A stretch of 64,000 nucleotides of DNA from Archangium gephyra (GCF_001027285.1 NZ_CP011509.1:6534501-6598500), one strand, 5' to 3'; shown: positions 44,966-54,331, counted from the first letter of the stretch. A program made the numbers and translations. Notes: generated by a model from the sequence alone, not told the origin.

Positions 44966-46966
44966 TCATTCGTAGTAGTCGAACGCCTGTTCGCTGCGTC
45001 GGAAGCGGTACACGGCCCAGATGGCCGCGGGCTGCTCGGGCGTGAGACGCACGTGCGCGGTGGGCCCCTGCCACAGGCTCCGCTCGTCCGTCATCAGCTC
45101 GTGGACCTGATACGTCTCGTCCGGTTGGATTCCCAGCTCCCGCAACGGCACGTGCAGGACGGACTCCTGGGCATGGTAGGGATCGAAGCTCACCGCCACG
45201 AGCACCTGGCTGGAGCCGTCCGGGGTGCGCTTCAGGTAGAACATCACCTGCTCGTTGTCCGAGGGGTGGAAGCGCAGGTTGGAGTAGAGTTGGAAGGCGC
45301 GGTGCTCGCGGCGGATGGCGTTGAGCCGGGAGATGTAGCCGCGGATGTTGCCCGGCCGGTCCAGGTCCCACGCCTTGAGCTCGTACTTCTCCGAGTCGAG
45401 GTACTCCTCCTTGCCCGGCTTGACGGGAGTGCCCTCACACAGCTCGTAGCCGCAGTACATGCCCCAGGTGCTGGAGAGCGTGGCGGCCATGGCGGCGCGC
45501 AGACGGAAGCCACCGGGCCCGCTGCGCTGGAGGAACTCGGGGAGGATGTCCGGCGTGTTGGGCCAGAGGTTGCCGCGCATGAAATCGGCCACGGGCGGCG
45601 AGGTGAGCTCCGTGAGGTACTCCTCCATCTCCTGCTTGAAGTTGCGCCAAGTGAAGTAGGTGTACGACTGCTGGAAGCCCAGCTTGGCCAGGGCCTTCAT
45701 CACCTTGGGGCGGGTGAAGGCCTCGGAGAGGAAGACGACATCGGGCCGGACGGAGTGGACCTCGCGGATGAGCCAGGCCCAGAAGGGCAGGGGCTTGGTG
45801 TGCGGGTTGTCCACGCGGAAGATGCGCACGCCCTGCTCCACCCAGTGCATCACCACCGACTTGAGCTCGGGCCAGAGCGTGGCGCGCCCGGGGCCCATCC
45901 AGTCGAAGTTGACGATGTCCTCGTAGCGCTTGGGCGGGTTCTCGGCCGTCTTGATGGTGCCGTCGGGCCGGTGGAGGAACCACTCGGGGTGTTCCTTCAC
46001 GTAGGGGTGGTCCGGCGAGCACTGGTAGGCGATGTCCAGGGCGATTTCGATCCCCAGCGCGTTGGCCGCTTTGACGAAGTGCCGGAAGTCCTCGAGCGTG
46101 CCGAGCTTCGGGTGCACGGCCTTGTGGCCGCCCTCGGCGGCGCCGATGGCCCAGGGGCTGCCCACGTCCTCGGGGCCCGCGGTGAGGCTGTTGTTCTTGC
46201 CCTTGCGCGCCGTGCGGCCGATGGGGTGGATGGGCGGCAGGTAGATGACGTCGAAGCCCAGCGACTGCACATAGGGGAGCCACTTCTCGGCGTCCTTGAA
46301 GGTGCCGTGCGTGCGGCCATCGCGGGGCGTGGAGCGCGGGAAGAACTCGTACCAGGAGCTGAACTGGGCCCGCTCGCGGTCCACGAAGACCTCGAGCACA
46401 CGGTCGTACCGGGTGGCGAGGGAGCGGTCCACGTACTTGGAGGCCGTCAGGGTGAGCCCCGGATCCATGGCCGCGGCGATGGCGTTGGGGCTCATGCCCT
46501 TGTCGAAGAGGGCGGCGGCCTCGGTGAGGCGCCTGGCTTCCTCGGGGCTGCCAGCCTTCTGGGCGCGCTCGGCGTGGGCGCGGAGCATGGCGCCGCCCTC
46601 GAGGAGCTCGCTGCGCACGTCACGGCCCACGTCCACCTTGCGTTTGATCTCCGTGACCCAGGTGGCGAAGAGATCCGGCCAGGCCTCGACGGTGAACTCG
46701 TAGCGGCCGTTGCGGGCCAGGGGGAACTCGGCTTCCCACAGGTCGTTGCCCTTGGCGACCATGGGCACCTCGGCCCACTCGGTCACCTGCTCCTTGGGCG
46801 CGGATTGCCTCCAGCGCACCACGGCCACCAGGACGTCGTGACCCTCCTTGAAGATGTCGGCCTTGACCGTGAGGGACTCGCCCTCGACGCGCTTCACGGG
46901 CCACCGTCCGGCGTCCAGCTGGGGGCGGACGTTCTCGATGACCGTGCTTCCGATTCTTTCGCTCAT
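44966..46966 (-). CDS. glgE: Maltose-1-phosphate maltosyltransferase
   Basis: The 666-residue protein matches GlgE in length and layout. It has an N-terminal beta domain ([23 protein letters not shown]) with a helical insert. The GH13 barrel shows [59 protein letters not shown] (nucleophile Asp) and [14 protein letters not shown] (acid Glu). The tail is a C-terminal beta domain. GlgE adds maltose units from maltose-1-phosphate to linear alpha-1,4-glucan. It is the first gene of the operon glgE-treS-mak-glgB, which is therefore the complete trehalose-to-glycogen GlgE route. Confidence 0.95.
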   Translation of the reverse strand: MSERIGSTVIENVRPQLDAGRWPVKRVEGESLTVKADIFKEGHDVLVAVVRWRQSAPKEQVTEWAEVPMVAKGNDLWEAEFPLARNGRYEFTVEAWPDLFATWVTEIKRKVDVGRDVRSELLEGGAMLRAHAERAQKAGSPEEARRLTEAAALFDKGMSPNAIAAAMDPGLTLTASKYVDRSLATRYDRVLEVFVDRERAQFSSWYEFFPRSTPRDGRTHGTFKDAEKWLPYVQSLGFDVIYLPPIHPIGRTARKGKNNSLTAGPEDVGSPWAIGAAEGGHKAVHPKLGTLEDFRHFVKAANALGIEIALDIAYQCSPDHPYVKEHPEWFLHRPDGTIKTAENPPKRYEDIVNFDWMGPGRATLWPELKSVVMHWVEQGVRIFRVDNPHTKPLPFWAWLIREVHSVRPDVVFLSEAFTRPKVMKALAKLGFQQSYTYFTWRNFKQEMEEYLTELTSPPVADFMRGNLWPNTPDILPEFLQRSGPGGFRLRAAMAATLSSTWGMYCGYELCEGTPVKPGKEEYLDSEKYELKAWDLDRPGNIRGYISRLNAIRREHRAFQLYSNLRFHPSDNEQVMFYLKRTPDGSSQVLVAVSFDPYHAQESVLHVPLRELGIQPDETYQVHELMTDERSLWQGPTAHVRLTPEQPAAIWAVYRFRRSEQAFDYYE

Positions 46967-47279
46967 AAAGACAGGTGGCCTCTATAGGTCCCCGCGCCGC
47001 GCTGCCCCGGCGCTATTTTTCACCACGCGTTGATTCAAGACGCTCCTGGCGTCCGGCTCGTTGGCCCGTCAACGTTAGGAATGGCTTCGCGCGGTGCACA
47101 CCGCCCGGCATGGGCCGCTCCCCCGTCCGGCGCTCGTGCCGGGCGAGCGGGCAGACAGGGCAGGGCGGTGGGGCGGGCCCCTGGTTGCCCGCTGGGTGGT
47201 TTGACGGGCTGGCGGGTTCGTTCCTGTAATCGTGGAGGCTCGGCTTCCGGCCCCTTCAGCGGGCTGAGGAAGGTGCGGC
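46967..47279. other. 313-base intergenic region between glgE and the SitA5-like gene
   Basis: The two genes diverge, so both promoters are expected here. A short stem (GACGCTCCTGGCGTC, near 47039-47053) lies about 70 bases upstream of glgE. No confident promoter boxes or coding frame are seen. Confidence 0.3.
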
Positions 47280-48632
47280 TTGTCCATCCCGCTCGTTGGT
47301 CCGTGCCCGTCTGGCACGCGGTGGTCTCCCGGTTTCATCGTGCTCGCGCTGGCGAGCTTGCTCCTGGTGCCGATTGTCGGGTGTGGCACCGCCTCCCGGG
47401 CAGTGCGCCTGGACACGGGTCAGGACTCGCCCCTCGTCGTCACTCCGCGAGGCGGCGAGCAGCCGGTGCAACTGCGCGAGGGCGAGTTCAAGGCATCACT
47501 GGCCGAAATGGCTCAGGAGGTGCGGCCCGCCGCCAATCCCCTGCGACACGCCCGGCGGCTGATGCTCGATTCGTTGTGGCACGAGGAGGTCTACCTGCGG
47601 TGGACGGGGCAGCGTCTCGAGTTGGACTCCGAGGGAGGAGCGGCGCAACGCGCGGCCCAGGAGTGTCTCGAGCTGACGCACGCCTATGGGCGCTGGTGCG
47701 AGCGGCAGGGACGCCCCCGGGATTGTCTGTCGCTGCTGACGGACGGACCGCTTCTCAATGGAGATGGCCGGTACGCCCTGGCCATGGAACTGGCCCTCGG
47801 CTCGGTGTGGAACGAGACGCGGGAGGCCTTCAAGGACATGGCCAATCCGGAGGCGGTGCGGGCCACCCTCGTGTCCGCGATGGCCATGTACATGACGCTT
47901 TGGGCGATGCCCGAACCGGTCAGCAAGGGGCTTGCCGCCAGCCTGACGGCGGGGCTCATCGCCTACCTGGGTGTGGACACTGTCTGGAGCCTCATCCAGG
48001 GCTGGAGGCTGCTGGTGGCGGAGGCGGATCGGGCCACGACCTTCGCCGAACTGCGTGAGGCTGGCGAGCGCTTTGGCCGGGTGATGGGGAAGAACTCCGC
48101 GCGAGTCTTCCTCCTGCTGACGACGGCGGCGATGGGGAACACGGCGGGGCTGGCGGTGAAGGGGCCGGGATTGCCCGGTGCCGCGCAGGCGGCGGTCCTG
48201 GCGGAGTCACAGGCGGGCTTCCGGTGGGTGGCAGTGGGCGAGGTGAACTCCGTGGCCGTGTCCGCCGAGGGCGCTTTCACCATTGAGCTCACACCGGGAG
48301 CGGTGGCGATGACTGCATGGACAGGAGGTCCGGGGTCTCCCACGAGGAGTACGCTTGAGCCAGGGCAACATGCCCGGGAGTCAATCCCCGCTCGGGGACC
48401 AGGACGTGATTTCACGGTGGCCGAGCGTGAAGCCGTGAACGAGCTCGGCAGGAAGTATGGTTGCCACACGTGTGGCACCAGAAATCCCGGGACGAAGAGC
48501 GGCGATTTCATTCCGGATCACCAACCGCCCAGCCAACTGGCTCCGGGTCAACCTCAACGGCTCTTTCCCCACTGCAAGGCGTGCAGCCTCAGGCAGGGGG
48601 GTGAGGTCAACGCGGAGTTGCGACGAAAGTGA
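47280..48632 (+). CDS. SitA5-family polymorphic lipoprotein toxin with HNH-like C-terminus
   Basis: The start is a TTG at 47280 with GAGGAAGG seven bases upstream; it gives 450 residues and a lipoprotein signal ending PIVGC (Cys35). The conserved body (about 36-365) has ASRAVRLDTGQDSPLVVTPR, LELTHAYGRWCERQGRPRDCLSLL, DGRYALAMELALGSV and hydrophobic helices. This is the shared scaffold I associate with SitA5-like proteins of Myxococcus. The tip (about 375-450) has CHTCG (395-399), IPDHQPPS with His414, and HCKAC (431-435), a zinc-ligated treble-clef HNH-type nuclease pattern. SitA proteins pass between cells by TraA-dependent outer-membrane exchange. The gene overlaps its immunity gene (GTGA). 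Confidence 0.82.
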   Translation: MSIPLVGPCPSGTRWSPGFIVLALASLLLVPIVGCGTASRAVRLDTGQDSPLVVTPRGGEQPVQLREGEFKASLAEMAQEVRPAANPLRHARRLMLDSLWHEEVYLRWTGQRLELDSEGGAAQRAAQECLELTHAYGRWCERQGRPRDCLSLLTDGPLLNGDGRYALAMELALGSVWNETREAFKDMANPEAVRATLVSAMAMYMTLWAMPEPVSKGLAASLTAGLIAYLGVDTVWSLIQGWRLLVAEADRATTFAELREAGERFGRVMGKNSARVFLLLTTAAMGNTAGLAVKGPGLPGAAQAAVLAESQAGFRWVAVGEVNSVAVSAEGAFTIELTPGAVAMTAWTGGPGSPTRSTLEPGQHARESIPARGPGRDFTVAEREAVNELGRKYGCHTCGTRNPGTKSGDFIPDHQPPSQLAPGQPQRLFPHCKACSLRQGGEVNAELRRK

Positions 48633-49138
48633 CGGGTGAATCCTTGCGGTGGATTGCTTCTGCAGGAGGTCCTTTGGTTCTGCTCCCCAAGGACCTGCAA
48701 CCGCGATGGCAGGGGACGTGCGGAGTTCCCTCCGACTATGAGGTGGCCTGTGGTGTCGAGGGATACGTGGGGGTCATCGAAATGGCGGGGGGCCAGGTTC
48801 TCGTGCTTGGCGACGAACCTCTCCAGACCGCGGTCTTCAGTCTGAGCGGAAGGCCTTGTCTGGTGCGCTGGGTCTACGCGCCCTCGCCCGGTGTTGCGGA
48901 ATCCTTCATTACGGCCATGGTGCCCATCCACTTGCGCGGTCCCCTGGAATCCGTCGCCATCCATGTCGACAGTTCTCCGTTGGTTCTCATGGATGCTGGC
49001 GCCCATGGCGAACACCCCGGTGACACCCTCGAACTGGAACTGGAGCCCGGCTCCTACCGTGTTCACGTTTATGAGTTCGCGCCTGCTCGGGACATGAAGT
49101 TCCTGGTGCATGCGTTTGAGCAGCACTCGGGCAAGTGA
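48629..49138 (+). CDS. Imm21-like immunity protein
   Basis: The 169-residue protein starts at a GTG that overlaps the toxin stop (GTGA at 48629-48632). The pattern WIASAGGPLVLLPKDLQPRWQG, DYEVACGVEGYVGVI, QVLVLGDEPL and CLVRWVYA matches the Imm21 immunity family as I recall it. No signal peptide is present, so it should act in the cytoplasm by binding the nuclease tip of the SitA5-like toxin. Position, coupling and family agree. Direct binding remains inferred. Confidence 0.8.
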   Translation: MTGESLRWIASAGGPLVLLPKDLQPRWQGTCGVPSDYEVACGVEGYVGVIEMAGGQVLVLGDEPLQTAVFSLSGRPCLVRWVYAPSPGVAESFITAMVPIHLRGPLESVAIHVDSSPLVLMDAGAHGEHPGDTLELELEPGSYRVHVYEFAPARDMKFLVHAFEQHSGK

Positions 49139-49349
49139 CTCCCAGCCCTGCGTGGTGGAGGAGAGGGGGATGCCCGGCAAGCGCCCGGGCGGCAGGGGAG
49201 GGGGCCAGACCCGCGGACGGGTCGCCACCGGCTCCTGGGAGCCAGCCTCGGTTCGCGATGAGGGGTAAAGCAGGGACGCCCCTGGCCAACCGCGTGCTCA
49301 GGGTGCGTGGATGGCCTCTCCCGGCCTGCAGGGCCCGGGACGGCTGGGG

Positions 49350-49541
49350 CTACGGCTGCGACTTGTGCTTGTAGAAGAGCACCAGCGTGTAGCAGTGGAA
49401 CTCGTTGTCGCTCGACTGGGCCACCACCCGGTCGACGATCTCCAGATCCGAGTTGCTCCTGATCCAGCGGGTGACGTTCTCACCCAGCTCCTCACGCTCC
49501 TTCGCCTTCGTCGCGGAGAACACCTTCACGCCCGTGAACAT
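49350..49541 (-). CDS. Small conserved-looking protein, 63 aa
   Basis: A 63-residue product begins MFTGVKVFSATKAKEREELGENVTRWIRS and continues with VDRVVAQSSDNEFHCYTLVLFYKHK. The charged helix followed by a beta-rich half and normal codons look like a real small soluble protein rather than a shadow. I do not recognise a named family. It stands alone between the immunity gene and the 93-residue gene, on the opposite strand to both. Confidence 0.6.
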   Translation of the reverse strand: MFTGVKVFSATKAKEREELGENVTRWIRSNSDLEIVDRVVAQSSDNEFHCYTLVLFYKHKSQP

Positions 49542-49749
49542 CGCCTTCCACTCCTTGCGCTGTGTTTTGTACTGGTACTGAGTGTGAGGAAGGTTATCTC
49601 GCGCTATTCGCAGGTGTCAAAAAACCTTACCTGTAGGGCCTCCATGTAGGCGGGGGCTTCCCGCCCGGGGGGCCATGCCTAGATTCCCTGGGTCGCTGGA
49701 TCTGGAAGCCCGGGGGACGGGCCCTCGGCAAGGGGTTGGGCGAAGGGGG

Positions 49750-50031
49750 ATGGCCGTGGACGTCAAGACGAAGAAGGACCTGGCGGTGGACTTCATCAAT
49801 GAGATCCGGACCATGGATCCCGCCGCGCTCAACGCGCTGATCGTCAAGGAAGCAGGCGAGGACCTCGCCCAGTTCTTCCTCAACTACAGCGCCAATCTCA
49901 TCTCCAAGGACCCCTCCCGGGTGCTGGAGAACACCTCCTCGCTCATGCTCATGGGCTACCTCATCCGGACCCACGAGGAGAAGAACGGCCAGTCCAAGCC
50001 CACCGGGCTCCAGGGCTACGCCTTCGCCTGA
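49750..50031 (+). CDS. Hypothetical protein, 93 aa
   Basis: From the ATG at 49750, behind AAGGGGG, the protein is 93 residues: VDVKTKKDLAVDFINEIRTMDPAALNALIVKEAGEDLAQFFLNYSANLISKDPSRVLENTSSLMLMGYLIRTHEEKNGQ. It is alpha-helical, soluble, without cysteines or signal. The 25 residues encoded upstream in the frame look non-coding. No family is recognised. It is 67 bases upstream of the PHP gene on the same strand and may share its promoter. Confidence 0.65.
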   Translation: MAVDVKTKKDLAVDFINEIRTMDPAALNALIVKEAGEDLAQFFLNYSANLISKDPSRVLENTSSLMLMGYLIRTHEEKNGQSKPTGLQGYAFA

Positions 50032-50098
50032 TTTCCGGCGGGGCCGGGTGCGCCGAGACTCGACAGCTCCCACGGGAGCCTGCTAGGGACCGGCGCCC

Positions 50099-50848
50099 AT
50101 GCTCATCGATCTGCACGCGCATTCCTACCTGTCGAAGGGTTGCGACCTGGATCCGCGCGCGGTCCTGGATCGTGCCGCGCTGTTCGGTCTGGACGGCGTG
50201 GCCTTCACCGAGACCAACACCCAGGACGGCTGCGACGAGCTCTTCGAGCTCGGCGCGAAGTCCAAGGTGAAGGTCTTCGTCGGCCTCGAGCTCGTCACCG
50301 ACCGGGGCCAGTACCTGTGCTTCTTCCCGAAGCCGGAGCGTGCCCCCGAGCCGGTGCAGATGTGGGGCAGCAATCGCGAGAAGCCCTGGAGCGCCGCCGA
50401 GTGCCTGCCCAAGGTGCGCTCGCTCGGCGCCGCCATCGTGGCCGCCCGGCCGTATGACCGGGACTCGCCCAACCCCGCCATGGACTACGTCCGCACGCTT
50501 GGCGGCGTGCTGTGCGCCGTGGAGGGCTACAACGCCCGCGTGAAGCAGACGTCCAACGACCTCGCCGTGGAGGCCGCCGAGACGCTCAAGCTGCCGTGCA
50601 CCGGGGGCAGTGACGCCCGGGGCTCGCTCGACGAGGTGGGCTATGGCGCCACCTTCTTCAAGAAGCCCGTGCAGACGCAGGAGCAGCTCGTGGCCGCGCT
50701 GTTGGCCGGGGACTTCTACCCCGTCATGGCCGGCGAGCTGCCCCGGCTCACCCGCCCGGGCGAGGCCCAGGCCTCCCGCAGCGGTGGCAAGCGCCGCGGC
50801 GGAGGTGGGGGCGGGGGTGGCGGGGGTGGGCGCCGTCGTCGCGGCTGA
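50099..50848 (+). CDS. PHP-domain metal-dependent phosphoesterase
   Basis: The 249-residue protein opens with LIDLHAHSYLSKGCDLDP, the HxH motif of the PHP (polymerase and histidinol phosphatase) fold. GVAFTETN, FVGLELVTDRGQYLCFFP and CTGGSDARGSLDEVGYGATFF carry later metal ligands. PHP proteins hydrolyse nucleotides, phosphoesters or related compounds with two or three metals. The last 25 or so residues are a Gly/Arg-rich tail (SGGKRRGG followed by a Gly run and RRRRG), which may bind nucleic acid. The Gly run is coded by a long G-rich tract that could be slippage-prone. Confidence 0.82.
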   Translation: MLIDLHAHSYLSKGCDLDPRAVLDRAALFGLDGVAFTETNTQDGCDELFELGAKSKVKVFVGLELVTDRGQYLCFFPKPERAPEPVQMWGSNREKPWSAAECLPKVRSLGAAIVAARPYDRDSPNPAMDYVRTLGGVLCAVEGYNARVKQTSNDLAVEAAETLKLPCTGGSDARGSLDEVGYGATFFKKPVQTQEQLVAALLAGDFYPVMAGELPRLTRPGEAQASRSGGKRRGGGGGGGGGGGRRRRG

Positions 50849-50872
50849 CCCTCACCCCCACCCTGGACGGCG

Positions 50873-51613
50873 CTACTTCGCCGCGGCGGGCGTGCCCTCG
50901 TCCAGCCGGGTGACCAGTCCGTCGGTGATGAACACCCGGCGCTTCTCCCCCGGGTAGATCCACTCCTGGTGCACCTGCGTCCCGTCCAGCGTCCGGCGGA
51001 TGCGCTCCGGCAGGCCCCAGGACATCTGCACCGCGCCCTCCGGCATGTACTCGAGCACCTTCTTCTGCCGGATGGCGTCCTGGAAGCGCTGTTGGAACTT
51101 CGCCATCTTCGGCGCCGGATCATGCTCCGCCAGGTGCCGATCCAACTCGGCCCGGACGTCCTCCGGCGTCTTGAGCTGCGGCGGCAGCACCAGGATGACG
51201 GGCGGCCCGGCCGGCACGCCGTCGATGTCCAGGTACACCCAGGGCTGCGTGCGCGGCGAGTACAGCACCCGCTCCGCCATCACCCACGCCGTGGGGAACT
51301 CCACCTTCAGCACGCGCACCTTCGTGCCCGCCGGCGCCATCGCCTGCACAGCGCCCGGGTTGATGGGGTTGCCCTTGGTGTCGTTGAGCAGCCGCACCTC
51401 CTCGGGAGGGTAGGGCGTCAGCAGCCGCTTCGACGCGTCCCCGAAGAACGGCGTGACGTAGCTGGAGGCCTGCAGGTAGCGCACCGCGGCCGGGCCCGTG
51501 GTCAGATCGTGCTGGAGCTTCGTCCGATCCTCCGCGCTGAGCAGCGTCTGGCTGGCGCACCCGGTGGCCAGCACCGCGGGGACGAGGACGAGCAGGGCGA
51601 GCAGTCGTTTCAT
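50873..51613 (-). CDS. Lipoprotein of unknown function
   Basis: At the ATG at 51613 the protein is 246 residues with a lipoprotein signal (LALLVLVPAVLATGCAS). The mature part reads LQHDLTTGPAAVRYLQASSYVTPFFGDASKRLLTPYPPEEVRLL, WVYLDIDGVPAGPPVILVLPPQL and a Trp/Tyr-rich C-terminus (HQEWIYPGEKRRVFITDG). It is probably an outer-membrane or periplasmic lipoprotein. No named domain is recognised. The next gene, a small membrane protein, lies 13 bases upstream on the same strand, so the two form an operon. Confidence 0.75.
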   Translation of the reverse strand: MKRLLALLVLVPAVLATGCASQTLLSAEDRTKLQHDLTTGPAAVRYLQASSYVTPFFGDASKRLLTPYPPEEVRLLNDTKGNPINPGAVQAMAPAGTKVRVLKVEFPTAWVMAERVLYSPRTQPWVYLDIDGVPAGPPVILVLPPQLKTPEDVRAELDRHLAEHDPAPKMAKFQQRFQDAIRQKKVLEYMPEGAVQMSWGLPERIRRTLDGTQVHQEWIYPGEKRRVFITDGLVTRLDEGTPAAAK

Positions 51614-51626
51614 GGCTCGGTCTCCG

Positions 51627-52229
51627 TCAGAAATTGAAGGCGAAGGCCCGGGTGGTGATGGTGGGCGCATCGCGTCCGCCCGACACGTCCGCCACCTGCA
51701 CCGCCCGCTCGCGCACGACATCGACGATGCGCGGCCCGCCCGCCTTGCCCAGGGCGTCGATGCCCTGGATGACGTGCGAGACGAGCAGCGCGACGCCGCC
51801 CAGGCCCCAGAACCAGCCGCCCACGGCGAAGCGGAACACGGAGCTGACCACGATGATGGCCACGTCCACCACGAGGAACAGGAGGAAGCCATCCGTGTCC
51901 CTCACCAGCAGGTGGCCCGTGCCGAAGCCGATGAACAGCCCCAGCACCAGCGCGAGCACCTGCCGCACCTCGCCATTGATGGCGCCTCCGCCCCGGCCGC
52001 CGGACTCCTGACGCAGCGGCTCGTGCAGACGGCCGAAGTGCAGGGCGTCCGTGAAGCCATCCGGGGTGATGTCGGAGTGGAAGGAGGCCGCCAGTTGCAC
52101 CCCGTCCAGCAGCCGCGCGTGGCGGCCCTCGTGGGCATGGGCGAAGGACACCGTCGGATCGGCGGCGGGGGCCGACTCCAGAGCGGGGGACGTGGCCAAC
52201 AACGACGCGAGCAGCAGGGAAGCGAGCAT
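51627..52229 (-). CDS. Small membrane protein of unknown function
   Basis: From ATG 52229 (GAGGTG upstream; a GTG lies three codons further out) the product is 200 residues. It has an N-terminal signal (LASLLLASLLATSPALE), then SFAHAHEGRHARLLDGVQLAASFHSDITPDGF, and three hydrophobic segments (VLALVLGLFIGFGTGHLL, FLLFLVVDVAIIVVSSVFRFAV, WFWGLGGVALLVSHVI). The C-terminus is soluble. It probably sits in the inner membrane. It is the first gene of the pair with the lipoprotein. Confidence 0.72.
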   Translation of the reverse strand: MLASLLLASLLATSPALESAPAADPTVSFAHAHEGRHARLLDGVQLAASFHSDITPDGFTDALHFGRLHEPLRQESGGRGGGAINGEVRQVLALVLGLFIGFGTGHLLVRDTDGFLLFLVVDVAIIVVSSVFRFAVGGWFWGLGGVALLVSHVIQGIDALGKAGGPRIVDVVRERAVQVADVSGGRDAPTITTRAFAFNF

Positions 52230-52273
52230 CGGACGCACCTCGGCGTGGATACGCGGGAGGGCGCTTCCTTAGC

Positions 52274-52501
52274 TCAGCGGGGGCTCGGCGTCAGCGATGC
52301 AGTGTCGCGGGCGCGGCTTTGCTCTCCGCAGCCCTTCAGGGGCGGACAGACGGGGCCCCGGCCATCGGGATCCGGCACCAGCAGGAAACGGCCCAGACCA
52401 CGGGCGTCGGTCAGCTCTGGATGGCCACAGAGCACGCAACGGCGGGGGGGACGCTTGGAGGGAGGAAATGGCACCAGGCCACTCTCCCTCCGGTCCGCCA
52501 C
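52274..52501 (-). CDS. Small zinc-binding-like protein (75 aa)
   Basis: A GTG start at 52501, 20 bases after the fmdB-like gene stop, gives 75 residues. It contains CVLCG (from residue 22) and, about 30 residues later, CPPLKGC, so four cysteines could bind zinc. The rest is hydrophilic. The start has only a weak ribosome-binding site, so this could be a shadow, but the spacing of the cysteines and the position in line with the zinc-ribbon gene favour a real small gene. Confidence 0.45.
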   Translation of the reverse strand: MADRRESGLVPFPPSKRPPRRCVLCGHPELTDARGLGRFLLVPDPDGRGPVCPPLKGCGEQSRARDTASLTPSPR

Positions 52502-52521
52502 CCACGCGACTTTTCAGCCGC

Positions 52522-52869
52522 TCAGCTCTTGCTTCCGGCCGCCGCCGCCGGGGTGCTCGCGGTGCTGCTGGAGCTGGCGCTGCTCGACCCCGAGTCCGAC
52601 GAGCCGCTGGTGCTCGCCGGGCTGCTGGTGCTGGAGGAAGCGCTGGAGGACGAGCCGCCGCTGGAGCTGCTCCCGTCCTTCTTGGTGGAGCTGTAGAGGT
52701 CCGAATACCAGCCACCGCCCTTGAGGACGAAGCTGGAGCGGCTGACGACCTTGCTCAGTGAACCCTGGGCTCCACAGGCGGAGCAGGTCTCGGGCGTCGG
52801 GTCGCTCACCTTCTGCAGGACATCGATCGTCTTCGCACAGGACTTACAGGCGTACTCGTAGATGGGCAT
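52522..52869 (-). CDS. FmdB-family zinc-ribbon protein with Ser-rich tail
   Basis: The 115-residue product begins MPIYEYACKSCAKTIDVLQKVSD and has a second CSACG, giving the CxxC...CxxC zinc ribbon of FmdB-like regulators (Cys8, Cys11 and the later pair near 29-32), then LSKVVSRSSFVLKGGGWYSD. Such proteins are small predicted transcription or assembly factors. The last 55 or so residues are nearly pure Ser with Gly, Thr and Ala, a disordered tail of a type seen in FmdB proteins of several phyla. The small gene downstream may be cotranscribed. Confidence 0.85.
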   Translation of the reverse strand: MPIYEYACKSCAKTIDVLQKVSDPTPETCSACGAQGSLSKVVSRSSFVLKGGGWYSDLYSSTKKDGSSSSGGSSSSASSSTSSPASTSGSSDSGSSSASSSSTASTPAAAAGSKS

Positions 52870-52891
52870 GGCTTGGCCTCTTCACTTAAGA

Positions 52892-54115
52892 CTAAGGCGT
52901 GGAATGAGGAGAGTGCTCCGAGCCCCGCTTGCGCAGGCCCTCGGCCACTCCCAGGCGCTCGAGCGCACGGAGCACGAGCTCGGACGGGGCGCCGTGCTTG
53001 CGGGCCACCACGTCCGCGAGCTCGGAGAGCGTCTTGACCCCCGACAGCTCGTCGCGCACCAGCACCTCGAGCTCCCGGCGGAGCATGTCCGTGAAACGCT
53101 TCTTGATTCCCAGATCCACCAGGTACTTCTCGCGCCCCAGCAGATCCAGCTTCTGGGTGAGGTTGCGCGCGGTGAGGGCCTCGCGGCGGAAGCGCTCGCG
53201 CACCTCCTCCACTTCCCGGGACAGGCCGGCCTTGGCCTCGAGCTGACGCAGCTCGGAGGGACTCAGGCCCAGCGCCCAGCCGACCCGGCCGGAGGCGCCG
53301 CGGTGCTCGGTGAAGGCACTGAGAAGGGCCGTGCGCTCGCGGTTCTCCATGGCCTCCATCAACCCGTGAGCCCTCAACACTCCTTCCAGCTCCATCAACG
53401 TCAGGTCCCCCCGGCTGCCGTTGTACTGCTGGGCCAGGGACTGGAGCAGGGCGAACCGGTGCTCGTGCGAGCCCACGGCCGCCTCCAGCACGTCCTTGCC
53501 GGAGGCGCGCGTCAGCTCCTGGTAGCTCGTCTTGGGAGCGTCCAGGCGGGTGAAACGGCCGCGGGGCTTGGGCAGGTCGCGCTTGAGGAAGCTCGACGCC
53601 TCCTCGCCCTCCTCGAAGTCCGGCGGGACCGCCTCGGAGGAGGTGGTGCGCTTGCGGGGGGCGATCCGCGCCTGGACCGTCTCGCCCCGGGACCTGGGGG
53701 CCTGCTCGGGCTTCGCGGGCACGGGGGCGGGCACGCCGGCTCGCGGGGTGGGGGTGGCGAAGGAGGGGACGTCGGGGGCCGGGGGAGGGGCGGGGGGCCG
53801 CTTCTCCTCGTGCACCCGGGCCAGCTCCTGCACCACGTCGTAGAAACCGCACCCCTGCCGCGTCGCGGCGAGCGCGGGGGCGGTGCCCTTGAGCACGTCC
53901 ACCACCGCGAAGGGTCCGAGCGGCGTGGCCGCCGGCTCGGTGTCGGTCAAGGTACGTACCCGGAAGTCGTCGGCCTCGGACAGCAGGGCGAGCGCTTCGC
54001 GAACCTCGGTGGGGGTGGCGGGCGCCTTGGCTCGCCTGCAGTAGTCGGATACGGCTACTGCCACCGGGGTGGGCACGTCATCGGGTTGCCGCTGTCTCTG
54101 CCAGTGACTGTTCAT
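52892..54115 (-). CDS. Hypothetical protein with helical domains and Pro-rich linker, 407 aa
   Basis: From the ATG at 54115 the protein is 407 residues; the frame further upstream is antisense to the fur-like gene. The N-terminal part (about 1-100) reads VAVSDYCRRAKAPATPTEVREALALLSEADDFRVR, helical and possibly a winged-helix type. A Pro/Ala linker follows (about 105-150). The C-terminal half is helical with SGVKTLSELADVVARKHGAPSELVLRALERLGVAEGL, which resembles a DNA-binding helix pair. No named family is recognised. A cytoplasmic regulator or DNA/RNA-associated role is a guess. It is divergent from the Fur-family gene. Confidence 0.65.
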   Translation of the reverse strand: MNSHWQRQRQPDDVPTPVAVAVSDYCRRAKAPATPTEVREALALLSEADDFRVRTLTDTEPAATPLGPFAVVDVLKGTAPALAATRQGCGFYDVVQELARVHEEKRPPAPPPAPDVPSFATPTPRAGVPAPVPAKPEQAPRSRGETVQARIAPRKRTTSSEAVPPDFEEGEEASSFLKRDLPKPRGRFTRLDAPKTSYQELTRASGKDVLEAAVGSHEHRFALLQSLAQQYNGSRGDLTLMELEGVLRAHGLMEAMENRERTALLSAFTEHRGASGRVGWALGLSPSELRQLEAKAGLSREVEEVRERFRREALTARNLTQKLDLLGREKYLVDLGIKKRFTDMLRRELEVLVRDELSGVKTLSELADVVARKHGAPSELVLRALERLGVAEGLRKRGSEHSPHSTP

Positions 54116-54331
54116 GAAAGTTACGGAAAAATGCTCGTTTACGAGGCCGGGTGCCTCTATCTTTGCTGGCAGACGGGTGTCAATGAATCCGACGGGCCCC
54201 AATCTAAACAGCCAGAAGACGATGCAAGTCGGTGTCTCACCCGGGCGGGGCGCCAGGGGCCCCGTACGTTCGGCCGGTGGACATTCGATGGGACGAGGGG
54301 CCATCCGCATGGCTCGGGAGGCAGGCGGGCC

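Noticed and set aside
49542-49749. Short CAGGT...ACCTG inverted repeat with an A-run near 49610-49633
   Set aside because: Too short and imperfect to name as a terminator or operator with confidence.
50760-50848. Gly/Arg-rich end of the PHP gene as a possible separate repeat element
   Set aside because: It is in frame and is the C-terminal tail of the PHP protein; no copies are seen elsewhere in the window.
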